Assembly (NCBI GenBank): GCA_902496335.1
Contig: CABVAO010000020.1
Location: 1-31,144 of the forward strand
Direction of reading: 5' to 3'
Length of the DNA: 31,144 nucleotides
Source of the DNA: an uncultured Collinsella sp.
Lineage (GTDB): Bacteria; Actinomycetota; Coriobacteriia; Coriobacteriales; Coriobacteriaceae
The position numbers and the translations under genes are program-made. Below, piece by piece: positions 1-7,690 of this stretch; position 1 is the stretch's first letter; each line of letters starts with the position of its first letter. The notes beneath the pieces are model-generated. The model was not told where the DNA came from and did no database searches. It was given only the letters and a program-made list of their open reading frames with translations.

Positions 1-1
1 C

Positions 2-46
2 GAGGCCGAGCGCAAAATGGATTCTAAAAAACACCTTGCCAAATAG
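2..46 (+). CDS. Possible C-terminal tail of a gene entering from the left edge
   Basis: Reading from base 2 gives 14 open codons, EAERKMDSKKHLAK, then TAG at 44-46. The peptide is charged and lysine-rich, as protein tails often are, and a hairpin follows 15 bases later at 62-102. The gene would be convergent with ppc. Fourteen codons cannot prove coding, so this is a weak call that needs the sequence to the left of the window. Confidence 0.3.
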   Translation, partial: EAERKMDSKKHLAK

Positions 47-61
47 GAGCGTCAGCGCGAG

Positions 62-102
62 GCCCCCCTATCCACAGCTCCGAAGGAGCAGGATAAGGGG
101 GC
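62..102. terminator. Stem-loop between convergent genes
   Basis: A 12-bp stem (62-73 with 91-102, one mismatch) encloses a second 5-bp stem, GCTCC GAA GGAGC (77-89). It lies between the ppc stop and the possible tail of a rightward gene, where a shared terminator is expected. Neither side has a clear T-run, so it is not a textbook intrinsic terminator. A run of six A at 26-31 would read as T on the ppc transcript but lies well past the stem. Confidence 0.4.
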
Positions 103-168
103 TTCAAGTGCGAGGACGCATTCAGAGGGAAACCCATCGGGTCCCGGTGAGAGCCACAGGGCTATCGA

Positions 169-2994
169 TTACCCCGTGTTCTGCAATCCTGCCGAGACGC
201 CGGTCACAGTCGAAAGAATCAGGCTCATGTACTCGGCCTTCTTCTCCTCGGCCATCTCGTCCTGATTCATGCGCACCTCGCGAAGGGCGCGGACCTGGGC
301 GATGGACAGAGCGTCGACGTAGGGGTTACGCACGCGAACGGCGCAGCCGAGCACGCGGCGGCGCTGCAGCGGCCACTCATCACCGACGATGGCAAGGACC
401 CACTTACGGGTGAGCTGCATCTCGGTAAAGACCTTCTTGGACAGATCATCGCGGTCGCCCAGATGCAGATACATCTTGGCGATGCGCTGATCGGTCTTAG
501 CAATCGACATCTCGATGTTGTCGATAAAGGTGCGGAAGAACGGCCACTCCTGGTAGGCAGCCTTGAGCTGGTCAAGATCGCCAAGCTGCTCGCAGGCGGT
601 GCCCAGACCGTACCAAGCGGCCAGGTTAATGCGCGCCTGGCTCCAGCTGAAGATCCACGGGATGGTACGCAGGTCATCGAGCGACTTGGCGCCCAGACCG
701 CGCTTGGCGGGACGCGAGCCGATCGGCAGCAGACCGACCTCGGTCAGCGGCGTCACGGTCGAGAACCACGGTGTAAAGTCCTCGGTGTTCAGCAGGTCCA
801 GATAGCGTTCGTGGCTTGCAGTGTTGAGCTTCTCGGCCATATCCCAGAACTTCTGCGTGGTCTCGGTGTTGGTCTTCTCGACACTCGGGGCCGACTGCAA
901 AAGCGTTGCGGCGGCAACGGACTCAACATGGCGCTGAGCCAGCGTGCGGTTGCCGTAACGGGCAAAGATGACTTCGCCCTGCTCGGTAAGCTTAAAGAAG
1001 CAGTTGACCGAACCCTTGGGCTGCGCCAGCACGGCCTTGTTGGCCGGGCCGCCGCCACGGCCCACGGCACCGCCGCGACCGTGCATGAGCACCAGGTCGA
1101 TATCGTTCTTCTCGGCCCACTTGGCGATGCGCTCCTGCGCGGAGTGCAGCGCGAGCATGGCCGTGGTAGGACCGGCGTCCTTGGAGGAGTCGGAATAGCC
1201 CAGCATGACCTCCATGCGGCGGTTGGTCTGGGCAAGGCGCTTTTGCACCACGGGCAGCGTAAGCATCTGGTCGAGCACGTCGACGCAGCCCTCGAGGTCC
1301 TCGAGTTGCTCGAACAGCGGGATCACGTCGAGCTCGGGAACGTCTTCCTCGTGTGCGAAGGACAGGTGGGCCAGCTCAAAGACGTCGGCCACATGCTGGG
1401 CACTCTTGGTAAACGAGATGATGTAGCGGTGCGCCATCTTCTTGCCGTAGCGCTTTTGGATGGAACCGATGGCACGGAAGGTGTCGATGACCTCGCGCGT
1501 CATGGGCTGCAGGTCACCATGGATACCGTTCTCGTGGATATCCTTGAGGGCGCGGGCGTGCACCACGGAGTGCTGACGGAACTCCATCTCGACCATATGG
1601 AAGCCGAAGGACTCGACCTGCCAGATGATGGTCTGCACCGGGCCGTAGGCGGCACGGACGGCACCGCAGGCAGCCAGCGAACGCTGGACGACGCGCAGGT
1701 CATCCAGGAACTCGTCGGCGCTGTGGTACATGGTGTCGGTGATACGACGGACGGTGGCGTTCAGGCGGTCGGCCATGACGAGCATGACGGCGCGATGCGG
1801 CTCGTGCTCGGAGATCAGCTCGGCGCGGGCCGTGTAACGAGGGCTCATCTCGACCTGATGGTTCCACAGGTTAATGAGCTCGGCCGACGGCTTGCTGTAG
1901 GTAGCCTCGAGCGTGAGGTTGCGGCCGATGTGGCGGCACTTGTCCTCGAGCTTGAGCACCATGTGCGTAAAGTACTTGGCGGCGACCTCACGGCTCACCT
2001 TGGCGGTGACGTTGGGGTTACCGTCGCGGTCGGAACCGATCCAGCTGCCGGGATGGAAGAACGCCGGGCACAGCGGCGGCACAGTACCGGCCTTGTCACC
2101 CAGCACCCAATCGTCAAAACGACGATAGATAACGGGGATAACGTCGAACAGCGTGTTATCGAAGATGTCGATGATGGTATCGGCTTCCTCGACCGGCGTG
2201 GGCTTCTTGAGCGCGATGGGACTCGTACGCACCAGGGCGTCGATCTCCTGCAGCATATGGCGCTCGTTCTCCACCAGGTCGGAGCCGCCCAGACGCGGAC
2301 GCTCCTCCAGCAGGTTGGAGATACGGCGGATCTTGCCCTCGACGGCCTTACGACGGGCCTCGGTGGGATGTGCGGTAAAGACAGGGTGGAACTCGAGCTT
2401 GTCGAGCAGCTCGTTGGCACCCTCGACACCCAGCTCATTCACCAGCTGGTGATAGGCAACGGTAAGCTCGTTGGCAGGATCGACCTCGGTATCGGTCGAC
2501 GCACCGGCCTCGCGCTCGCGCAGCTGCGCCACACGGTAGTTCTCCTCCGACAGGTTTGCCAGATGGAAAAAGCTCGTAAAGGCGCGAACGATGACCTGCT
2601 GCTTATCGAGCGGCAGGCTGTCGATCAAATCGACGACCTCACGAAATGCCACGGCAGTGGGCTCGTCGGCGGTGGGCACGCCCTGCTCGTCGACGGCTTC
2701 GTCGGCAGCGCAGGTACCGGGGTTGCCGGCATTGACCACAATCTCGGCTGTCAAAATCTTGTCGAACAGGTCCGCGATCTCGGGATCATACTCGCTAAGC
2801 ACACGGCGCTCCAGGCGCAAGAACAGCGCCAGATTGTCGCGCAGCTCCTCGGGGATCTCGATCTCGGCGAGACGCTCCCTGGACTCGGCATTCGAGCCGA
2901 TTCGGTTAACGAGGCGGTTGACCACGGCAGCGACGCGCGCCGCGGCTTCGGGTACAGACTGGTTGCTTAGGTTCTCAGCCACGTTTCCTCCCAT
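169..2994 (-). CDS. ppc: Phosphoenolpyruvate carboxylase
   Basis: This cytosolic enzyme carboxylates phosphoenolpyruvate with bicarbonate to give oxaloacetate, refilling the TCA or succinate branch. At 941 residues it has the length usual for bacterial PEPC. Visible motifs are TAHPTE with the catalytic histidine (about 207-212), SWIGSDRDGNPNVT (317-330), EFRQHS (471-476), MLGYSDSSKDAG (597-608), the glycine-rich HGRGGAVGRGGGP (638-650) and the conserved C-terminus QNTG. The start is uncertain. The ATG at 2994 has AGGAGG almost touching it, whereas an in-frame GTG at 2982 (giving MAENLSNQ) has GGGAGG four bases upstream and may be the real start. The gene has its own -10 element and is followed by the hairpin at 62-102. 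The family assignment is secure. Confidence 0.97.
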   Translation of the reverse strand: MGGNVAENLSNQSVPEAAARVAAVVNRLVNRIGSNAESRERLAEIEIPEELRDNLALFLRLERRVLSEYDPEIADLFDKILTAEIVVNAGNPGTCAADEAVDEQGVPTADEPTAVAFREVVDLIDSLPLDKQQVIVRAFTSFFHLANLSEENYRVAQLREREAGASTDTEVDPANELTVAYHQLVNELGVEGANELLDKLEFHPVFTAHPTEARRKAVEGKIRRISNLLEERPRLGGSDLVENERHMLQEIDALVRTSPIALKKPTPVEEADTIIDIFDNTLFDVIPVIYRRFDDWVLGDKAGTVPPLCPAFFHPGSWIGSDRDGNPNVTAKVSREVAAKYFTHMVLKLEDKCRHIGRNLTLEATYSKPSAELINLWNHQVEMSPRYTARAELISEHEPHRAVMLVMADRLNATVRRITDTMYHSADEFLDDLRVVQRSLAACGAVRAAYGPVQTIIWQVESFGFHMVEMEFRQHSVVHARALKDIHENGIHGDLQPMTREVIDTFRAIGSIQKRYGKKMAHRYIISFTKSAQHVADVFELAHLSFAHEEDVPELDVIPLFEQLEDLEGCVDVLDQMLTLPVVQKRLAQTNRRMEVMLGYSDSSKDAGPTTAMLALHSAQERIAKWAEKNDIDLVLMHGRGGAVGRGGGPANKAVLAQPKGSVNCFFKLTEQGEVIFARYGNRTLAQRHVESVAAATLLQSAPSVEKTNTETTQKFWDMAEKLNTASHERYLDLLNTEDFTPWFSTVTPLTEVGLLPIGSRPAKRGLGAKSLDDLRTIPWIFSWSQARINLAAWYGLGTACEQLGDLDQLKAAYQEWPFFRTFIDNIEMSIAKTDQRIAKMYLHLGDRDDLSKKVFTEMQLTRKWVLAIVGDEWPLQRRRVLGCAVRVRNPYVDALSIAQVRALREVRMNQDEMAEEKKAEYMSLILSTVTGVSAGLQNTG

Positions 2995-3026
2995 TCCTCC
3001 TTCTATGCACGTAACATGCGGTATTC

Positions 3027-3032
3027 ATTATA
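3027..3032 (-). promoter_or_regulatory. -10 element of the ppc promoter
   Basis: The minus strand reads CCTATAATGA, a perfect TATAAT about 33 bases before the ppc start. No good -35 is seen 17 bases upstream, so the promoter may need an activator. An inverted repeat (3041-3089) covers the place where a -35 would lie. Confidence 0.5.
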
Positions 3033-3040
3033 GGCGCTTG

Positions 3041-3089
3041 AGAAATACTTTCGACACTGATTGCGCTTTACCACACAAAAGTATTTTCT
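3041..3089. promoter_or_regulatory. Inverted repeat upstream of the ppc -10 (possible operator)
   Basis: AGAAATACTTT (3041-3051) is repeated in inverted form as AAAGTATTTTCT (3078-3089, one extra T) with 26 bases between. A related word, GTATTTCT, occurs again at about 3120-3127. The near arm overlaps the -35 position of the ppc promoter. Regulator binding is inference from position and symmetry. Confidence 0.3.
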
Positions 3090-3146
3090 GCATTGCAAAG
3101 GTTTTTGCCCTAAATGGTCGTATTTCTCGGTGGGCGGCATACGTAA

Positions 3147-3182
3147 ACGGGGGCATTCCGCATAAAAGCGAAACACCCCCGT
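3147..3182 (-). terminator. Possible terminator after hisS
   Basis: ACGGGGG (3147-3153) pairs perfectly with CCCCCGT (3176-3182) around a 22-base loop that has weak inner pairing. It sits about 57 bases past the hisS stop and upstream of the ppc promoter. The following minus-strand bases (TTTACG) are only a poor T-tract. Confidence 0.35.
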
Positions 3183-3239
3183 AACAATCGCTCTCCATGA
3201 GCAGGGCACGTTAGCAGGCCCGAAGCTCAAAAAGATGCG

Positions 3240-4553
3240 CTACAGGCGCTCGCGAACCGCCTCGACGACGTTGTCCAGATCGGCGAGCACCTCGTCATGG
3301 CTCTGCATGTCGCGCACTTTGACCTTGCCGGCGGCAAGCTCGTCGCCACCCAGGACCAAGATGAGCTTGGCGCCTACCTTATCGGCTTGCTTAAACTGGG
3401 CCTTGAGCGAACGACCCTGATAGTCGGCCTCGGTCACGATACCTGCGGCGCGAAGCTCCTGCGTAATGGCAAAGACGTTCTGACGCAGCTCCTTGCCGGC
3501 GTTGGCGACATAGACGCACGGGGCCTCATCGGCACCCAAATCGCTGCCAAAGGCCTGCAGGGCCAGCAGGGCGCGCTCAAAACCGACAGCAAAGCCGACG
3601 CCCGCCGTGGGCTTGCCACCCTCGAGCTCGACCAGGCCATCGTAGCGGCCGCCGCCGCCGATGGAGCCGACGCCGGCGCCAGGGGCCTCGACCTCAAAGA
3701 CAGTACGGGTGTAGTAGTCCAGGCCGCGCACCAAGGTGGGATCCTCGACATACTCGATACCGGCGGCATCCAGATAGCGCTTGACCTGCTCGTAGTGCTC
3801 GCGGCACTCATCGCACAGGTTGTCACCCATCAGCGGAGCCTCGGCCATGATCTCGCGGCAGTGGTCGTTCTTGCAGTCGAAGGCACGCAGCGGGTTGAGC
3901 TCGGCGCGCTCGCGGCACTCATCGCACATCTCGTCGGCGTGATCGAGGATGAACTGCTTAACCTGCTCGCGATAAGCCGGACGGCACTGGGCGTCACCCA
4001 TCGAGTTGATGAGCAGACGAAGCTTGGAAAGATCGAAGCCCAGGCGCTTGTAGAACTCCATGAGCATGATGATGCACTCGGCGTCTGCCGCCGGATCGGG
4101 AGCGCCGAGCCACTCGATGCCCACCTGGTGGAACTGGCGCAGGCGGCCCTTCTGGGGACGCTCGCCGCGGAACATGGCCTCGGCGTAGTAAGCCTTAAAC
4201 GGCGTGGAGCCCTGGGGCACCAGATTGTTCTCGACGACGGCGCGCACCACGCCGGCCGTGCCCTCGGGGCGAAGTGCCAGGCGCTGCTTGGGCTTGAGTT
4301 TGGTGTCGGTGCCCTCGGTAAAGACGCGCTCCAGGTTGGCACCGCTAAACACGCGGAACATTTCCTTGCGCACGACGTCGGTCGACTGGCCGATACCGTG
4401 GACAAACACGTCAACCTGCTCGATCGCGGGCGTCTCGATGGGTTTAAAACCAAACGGCTCGAACACGCCGGCCGCAATCTGCTGCATCTTTTGCCAGGCG
4501 CGCATCTCGGCGCCGATAAGGTCGCGGGTTCCCTCCGCCTTCTGTGCCTGCAT
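3240..4553 (-). CDS. hisS: Histidyl-tRNA synthetase
   Basis: A class II aminoacyl-tRNA synthetase that charges tRNA-His in the cytosol. The motif 2 region FRGERPQKGRLRQFHQVGIE (about 128-147), the histidine-specific LVRGLDYYTRTVFE (275-288), GGGGRYD (299-305) and motif 3 AGVGFAVGFERALL (317-330) are all present. Cysteines at about 210, 213, 227, 232, 247 and 250 form CxxC-type pairs in the insertion domain, which resembles a metal site. I chose ATG 4553 because AAAGGTG lies seven bases upstream. An in-frame TTG six bases earlier would touch that site. The 437-residue length is normal. The leader is only about 40 bases, so there is no room for a T-box. Confidence 0.96.
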   Translation of the reverse strand: MQAQKAEGTRDLIGAEMRAWQKMQQIAAGVFEPFGFKPIETPAIEQVDVFVHGIGQSTDVVRKEMFRVFSGANLERVFTEGTDTKLKPKQRLALRPEGTAGVVRAVVENNLVPQGSTPFKAYYAEAMFRGERPQKGRLRQFHQVGIEWLGAPDPAADAECIIMLMEFYKRLGFDLSKLRLLINSMGDAQCRPAYREQVKQFILDHADEMCDECRERAELNPLRAFDCKNDHCREIMAEAPLMGDNLCDECREHYEQVKRYLDAAGIEYVEDPTLVRGLDYYTRTVFEVEAPGAGVGSIGGGGRYDGLVELEGGKPTAGVGFAVGFERALLALQAFGSDLGADEAPCVYVANAGKELRQNVFAITQELRAAGIVTEADYQGRSLKAQFKQADKVGAKLILVLGGDELAAGKVKVRDMQSHDEVLADLDNVVEAVRERL

Positions 4554-4595
4554 GGGCAAACACCTTTCTTTTGTATCGCGTCATAGGTAGTGGAC

Positions 4596-4601
4596 ATTAT
4601 A
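4596..4601 (-). promoter_or_regulatory. -10 element of the hisS promoter
   Basis: The minus strand reads CCGTATAATG, with a perfect TATAAT 42 bases before the ATG at 4553. No convincing -35 hexamer lies 16-18 bases upstream, because that DNA belongs to the GC-rich stem-loop at 4619-4678. Confidence 0.45.
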
Positions 4602-4618
4602 CGGCACAAAGCAGCAAC

Positions 4619-4678
4619 GCGGCGGCGCGCCTGACCGAACGAGGGTATGGGGACTCGTTCGGCCTGACGCACCGCCGC
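4619..4678. repeat. Stem-loop 1 of the hisS-upstream island
   Basis: The inner stem CCGAACGAG (4635-4643) pairs perfectly with CTCGTTCGG (4654-4662) around a 10-base loop. An outer stem of 12 bases (4619-4630 with 4667-4678, two G-T type differences) is separated from it by a short internal loop. The element is about 60 bases long and is the first of three consecutive structures. Confidence 0.6.
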
Positions 4679-4685
4679 TGTTTGC

Positions 4686-4747
4686 GATCCGCTTTCCTCC
4701 GTCCCCTTCGGATCACGTGATCTGTTGGGGACGGAGGAAAGCGGATC
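4686..4747. repeat. Stem-loop 2: perfect 21-bp inverted repeat
   Basis: Bases 4686-4706 are the exact reverse complement of 4727-4747. The 20-base centre contains a perfect 12-bp palindrome, GATCACGTGATC (4711-4722). The whole 62-base unit is almost self-complementary, as in REP-like or MITE-like elements. There is no T-run on either side, so termination is not its obvious role. Confidence 0.75.
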
Positions 4748-4758
4748 ATTCCGTAGGC

Positions 4759-4822
4759 CCGTGGCCGCCTTGGAAACCGAATGATGGTACGAGCATCCAT
4801 TCGGCTTCCAGGGCGGCCACGG
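4759..4822. repeat. Stem-loop 3: 25-bp imperfect inverted repeat
   Basis: Bases 4759-4783 pair with 4798-4822 with two mismatches over 25 positions, around a 14-base loop. The arms start CCGTGGCCGCC and end GGCGGCCACGG. It lies just past the end of the transporter remnant and completes the three-structure island. Confidence 0.7.
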
Positions 4823-4857
4823 ACAGAACGGGGCGAACAGAAAAGAGCGACGGACGT

Positions 4858-5082
4858 CTACTCCCCCGCCACGCTCGCGCGCAGCTTGGCGGCGATGGGC
4901 TCGGATGCCAGCAGGAACACGAGCATGACCACGGAGCACGCCAGGCACACAATCCAGGTGCTCGCAAAGGAGCCCGTGGCATCGAACAGCACGCCCGAGA
5001 CGATGGCGCCCACGGTGCCCAAGATTGCCTTGAAAGACAAGGGCATAGGCCTTATGGCCATGCCCGCAGGCTTGAAAGGCAA
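4858..5082 (-). pseudogene. C-terminal remnant of an MFS-type transporter
   Basis: The 74-codon frame ends LGTVGAIVSGVLFDATGSF followed by a hydrophobic helix and a short basic tail. This resembles the last two membrane helices of a major facilitator transporter. The remaining ten helices are absent: the amidohydrolase gene ends ten bases upstream. The first residues (MPFKPAGMAIRPMPL) do not look transporter-like and fall on the hairpin at 5041-5065, near where homology seems to end. A functional protein is unlikely. An independent two-helix membrane peptide is the alternative. Confidence 0.55.
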
Positions 5083-5084
5083 GG
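5029..5084 (-). terminator. Hairpin flanked by 14-bp direct repeats downstream of the amidohydrolase gene
   Basis: GGGCAT-GGCC (5041-5051, one bulged A) pairs with GGCCATGCCC (5056-5065) around TTAT. It may end the amidohydrolase transcript, though the T-tract is weak. CTTGAAAGACAAGG (5029-5042) and CTTGAAAGGCAAGG (5071-5084) flank it as direct repeats with one difference. Such repeats can mark the edges of a past deletion, and the transporter remnant begins here. Confidence 0.4.
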
Positions 5085-5091
5085 TTGGGTG

Positions 5092-6390
5092 CTACCGGTG
5101 GTCGGCGATATAGCCCAAAGCGACGGCGGTATAGGCCGCAGCACCGAGCGGCAGTTCGGCATCGTTAAAACGTGCCTTGGGATGGTGCTGGGCAAAATGC
5201 TCGTCCGTGTCGGTTACGGCCGCGCCCACGGTAAAGTACGCGCTCGGGATCTCGCTCGAGATAAGCGCGAAGTCCTCGCTCGCCATGGCGTGGAACAACG
5301 GCAGGAAAGCTGCCTTGGGCAATGTCGCACCCACATAGCCCAGCGATGCCTGGGTCATATCGTCATCGAGTACGAGTGGCGGAACATCCGAGAGCGTCTC
5401 GATGGTCGCCGGCGTACGATACGTTGCCGCGACGCCATTGACGACCTCGGCGATGCGGCTCTTAAGATGCGCCATGAGCTCGACATCGAAGCCACGCAGC
5501 GTTCCCTCGAGCACACAAGTGTCGGGGATGACATTTGCGGCCTGACCGCCAGCGAACTTGCCAACGGTAAGCGCGACCTCCTTGGCCGCCGGCACCTCGC
5601 GGGAGATGAGCTCCTGAAGCGCCAGATGCACATGGACGCCGGCCGTGATGGGGTCGATGCAGATCTCGGGGCTCGAGCCATGGCCGCCCTTGCCCTGCAG
5701 TGTAATGCGGAAACCGTACACGCCCGAAAGCGCCGGGCTTCCATAGAGCACCAGGCCGAGCGGCGATTGGCTGTTAACATGCATGGCGAAAGCCGCCTGG
5801 GGACGCGGGTTCTGCAGAAGGCCGTCGGCAATGGCAGCGCGGGCACCCTCAAAGGTTTCCTCGCCCGGCTGAAACAGCAGCTTAACCGTGGAATTGGCAT
5901 CGGCAAGCTCGGCCTCGCGAGCCTTGAGCAGGCGGGCGGCACCAAGCAGGGCCGTCGCATGCATATCGTGGCCGCAAGCATGCATGCAGCCGTTGACAGA
6001 GGCGAAAGGCTCGCCCGACTCTTCCGCGACGGGAAGGGCATCCATGTCACCGCGCAACATGATGACCGTGCCAGCCTGATCGTCCGTGCACGTACCGTTG
6101 CCCTGGGCCGCCACGGCCGCACCGGCACCGATGAGGCCCACAACACAGGAGCCGTCGACGAGCGTGGCAAACGGGATGCCCATCTCGGTCAGACGTGCCT
6201 GGATATACGCAGAGGTTTGCGGAAGGCGATTGCCCAACTCAGGCGTCTGGTGCAGGTCGTGGCGCCACGCAGCAAGCTTGTCGGCAAAAGCTTGAGCCTC
6301 GGCAACAAGACCGTCACCGATAGCGGCTTGCGCTGCCTGGGTAGCCTTGGGCGCTGGTTGCGGTTGAAAATCGGACTGAGCTGGTGCCAT
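5092..6390 (-). CDS. M20-family amidohydrolase (M20D-like aminoacyl amidohydrolase)
   Basis: A cytosolic metal-dependent hydrolase expected to release amino acids from N-acyl, aminobenzoyl or indole-acetyl conjugates. The exact substrate cannot be read from sequence. Seen are RGDMDALP (113-120), the Cys-x-His metal motif in HACGHDMH (137-144), PGEE with the catalytic glutamate (175-178), a histidine in MHVN (203-206), the dimerisation-domain motif KGGHGS (234-239) and SEDF (371-374). The first 30 residues are rich in Ala, Gln and Pro and lie outside the family core. ATG 6390 has GGAGGG five bases upstream. A 6-bp inverted repeat, CACTTT/AAAGTG (6422-6441), lies in the presumed promoter region. 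A transporter remnant follows directly downstream. Confidence 0.88.
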   Translation of the reverse strand: MAPAQSDFQPQPAPKATQAAQAAIGDGLVAEAQAFADKLAAWRHDLHQTPELGNRLPQTSAYIQARLTEMGIPFATLVDGSCVVGLIGAGAAVAAQGNGTCTDDQAGTVIMLRGDMDALPVAEESGEPFASVNGCMHACGHDMHATALLGAARLLKAREAELADANSTVKLLFQPGEETFEGARAAIADGLLQNPRPQAAFAMHVNSQSPLGLVLYGSPALSGVYGFRITLQGKGGHGSSPEICIDPITAGVHVHLALQELISREVPAAKEVALTVGKFAGGQAANVIPDTCVLEGTLRGFDVELMAHLKSRIAEVVNGVAATYRTPATIETLSDVPPLVLDDDMTQASLGYVGATLPKAAFLPLFHAMASEDFALISSEIPSAYFTVGAAVTDTDEHFAQHHPKARFNDAELPLGAAAYTAVALGYIADHR

Positions 6391-6468
6391 AAATGCCCTC
6401 CAGTATTATTTGTGCAGCAAACACTTTGATGGTCTAAAGTGCAAGGCATAACTGTAAGGGCGTTACAT

Positions 6469-6495
6469 AAAAAACGCCGCCCCAGAAGGGCGGCG
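6469..6495 (-). terminator. Intrinsic terminator of the EamA transporter gene
   Basis: CGCCGCCC (6475-6482) pairs perfectly with GGGCGGCG (6488-6495) around a 5-base loop. On the minus strand it is followed by six T (6469-6474). It starts 12 bases past the transporter stop and separates that gene from the amidohydrolase gene. Confidence 0.85.
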
Positions 6496-6506
6496 CAACA
6501 AGTTGT

Positions 6507-7490
6507 TTACAATTGCGCGCAATTATTTCGGCGCAAAAAATCGAAATGTGTCTCGCTCAAGACGATCGACAAGAAGATGAGGACGAAGCCGGCGAGCAGA
6601 CGCGAGGTAAGCGCCTCCCCCATCAGCAGCACCGAAAACAACACGCCCGAAGGGGACTCCATCGATAGGAGCAATGAACCCGTCGAGGCCGGAACGTGCG
6701 CCAAGCCGACGTTTTGGATGAGCAGCGCCACGCACGTGCAGCCCACCGAGAGAAAGGCCATCACGCCGATAAAGCTCGGGGTCCACACGGACAGAGGCGC
6801 TTGGGTCTCGAATAGCAGCGACGAGATAAGGCTCAAGACGCCATTGCCCACAAACATCCAAAACGTGATGACGTTGATGTCCATTTTGCGACCGTACTTG
6901 GCGGTCACCGCCATCTGGATGGCGAAAAAGACCGCACCCGCCAGCGTAATGACGTCACCGATGTTGAACTCGACACTATCGAGCGCCACCAGGCCAATGC
7001 CCGCCAGACAGAGCAATGCGGCGCCCAAGTTGTAGCGAGTGAGCTTTTCGCCGCTTAGGAAATAGCTCGCGAACGGGACCAGAATGCAATAGGTGCCCGT
7101 CAAAAAAGCGTTCTTACCCGCCGTGGTCTGAGCCAGACCGACCGTCTGCAAGGCATAGGCTGCCCACATGAGCGCGCCCATGCTCAGACCAACAATCAGA
7201 TTGCGAGCGTTAAGGTGGGCGGCGATGCGCTTGCGAAAGATAACAAACATGACCAGCGCTGCGGGAAGAAAGCGAACATAGAGCAGTTCGAACACCGGGA
7301 TGGTGTCGAGCGCGTCCTTCATAGTGGTAAAGGAGTAGCCCCAGATAATCGCCACCGAAAGCAGTAGAACTTTCCAGAACAGCGGCGAGCGAGCACCGGC
7401 GCCACGGGAGGTGCCGCCCGCACCCAGGTCATCGCGAGCAACAGGGCTATCGGGCATGTTTTCGATTTCGTTGGCAGCGTATTGGGCCAT
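6507..7490 (-). CDS. EamA/DMT-superfamily transporter
   Basis: A 327-residue inner-membrane protein of the drug/metabolite transporter type. About ten hydrophobic helices in two similar halves follow a 35-residue hydrophilic N-terminus. The first helix carries the typical IIWGYSF. The second half carries NVGLAHVPASTGSLLLSMES, a pattern seen near the end of EamA repeats. Members usually export amino acids, nucleosides or other metabolites, and the substrate cannot be told here. ATG 7490 has GAGGATG about six bases upstream. The gene lies between two clear terminators, so it is probably a single-gene transcript. Confidence 0.9.
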   Translation of the reverse strand: MAQYAANEIENMPDSPVARDDLGAGGTSRGAGARSPLFWKVLLLSVAIIWGYSFTTMKDALDTIPVFELLYVRFLPAALVMFVIFRKRIAAHLNARNLIVGLSMGALMWAAYALQTVGLAQTTAGKNAFLTGTYCILVPFASYFLSGEKLTRYNLGAALLCLAGIGLVALDSVEFNIGDVITLAGAVFFAIQMAVTAKYGRKMDINVITFWMFVGNGVLSLISSLLFETQAPLSVWTPSFIGVMAFLSVGCTCVALLIQNVGLAHVPASTGSLLLSMESPSGVLFSVLLMGEALTSRLLAGFVLIFLSIVLSETHFDFLRRNNCAQL

Positions 7491-7530
7491 GGAACATCCT
7501 CACACTCAAACTGGGCGTGGTGTCCGCACG

Positions 7531-7559
7531 CGTATGGCTGCGTGCCGCCTCATGGTCAA
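7531..7559 (-). promoter_or_regulatory. Possible promoter of the EamA gene
   Basis: On the minus strand TTGACC (7554-7559) is followed after 17 bases by CATACG (7531-7536). The -35 is good and the -10 poor. The -35 nearly abuts the T-tract of the preceding terminator, a compact arrangement. Confidence 0.35.
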
Positions 7560-7561
7560 AT

Positions 7562-7596
7562 AAAAACGGGGCGCGCCGGACCCCCGGCACGCCCCG
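7562..7596 (-). terminator. Intrinsic terminator of the YhgE/Pip operon
   Basis: A 13-bp GC-rich stem (7567-7579 with 7584-7596, one G-U pair) is followed on the minus strand by five T and a further TTT. It lies 95 bases past the stop at 7691. I see no gene in the bases between. Confidence 0.85.
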
Positions 7597-7690
7597 CTAC
7601 TGTAGCAACAACCAACACGACATCGCAATCCAGCCCGCTAAAGTATCGGCAGAGTAGACCTTGATGTTTCGTCAACGCCACGCTGTTGCG

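Noticed and set aside
463..2970. Long open frame on the plus strand opposite ppc (about 835 codons)
   Set aside because: It mirrors the ppc codons in a GC-rich gene. Its translation is low-complexity (Leu, Gly, Val, His, Asp rich) and there is no ribosome site, while ppc is certain.
4560..4620. T-box leader for hisS
   Set aside because: Only about 40 bases separate the -10 from the start and no T-box consensus is visible.
3830..4948. Minus-strand frame of 372 codons across the stem-loop island
   Set aside because: Half of it overlaps hisS in another frame and the rest translates palindromic DNA, so coding is unlikely.
4717..6429. Long open frame on the plus strand opposite the amidohydrolase gene (about 570 codons)
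   Set aside because: It runs through stem-loops and the transporter remnant and mirrors the amidohydrolase frame. No family motif.
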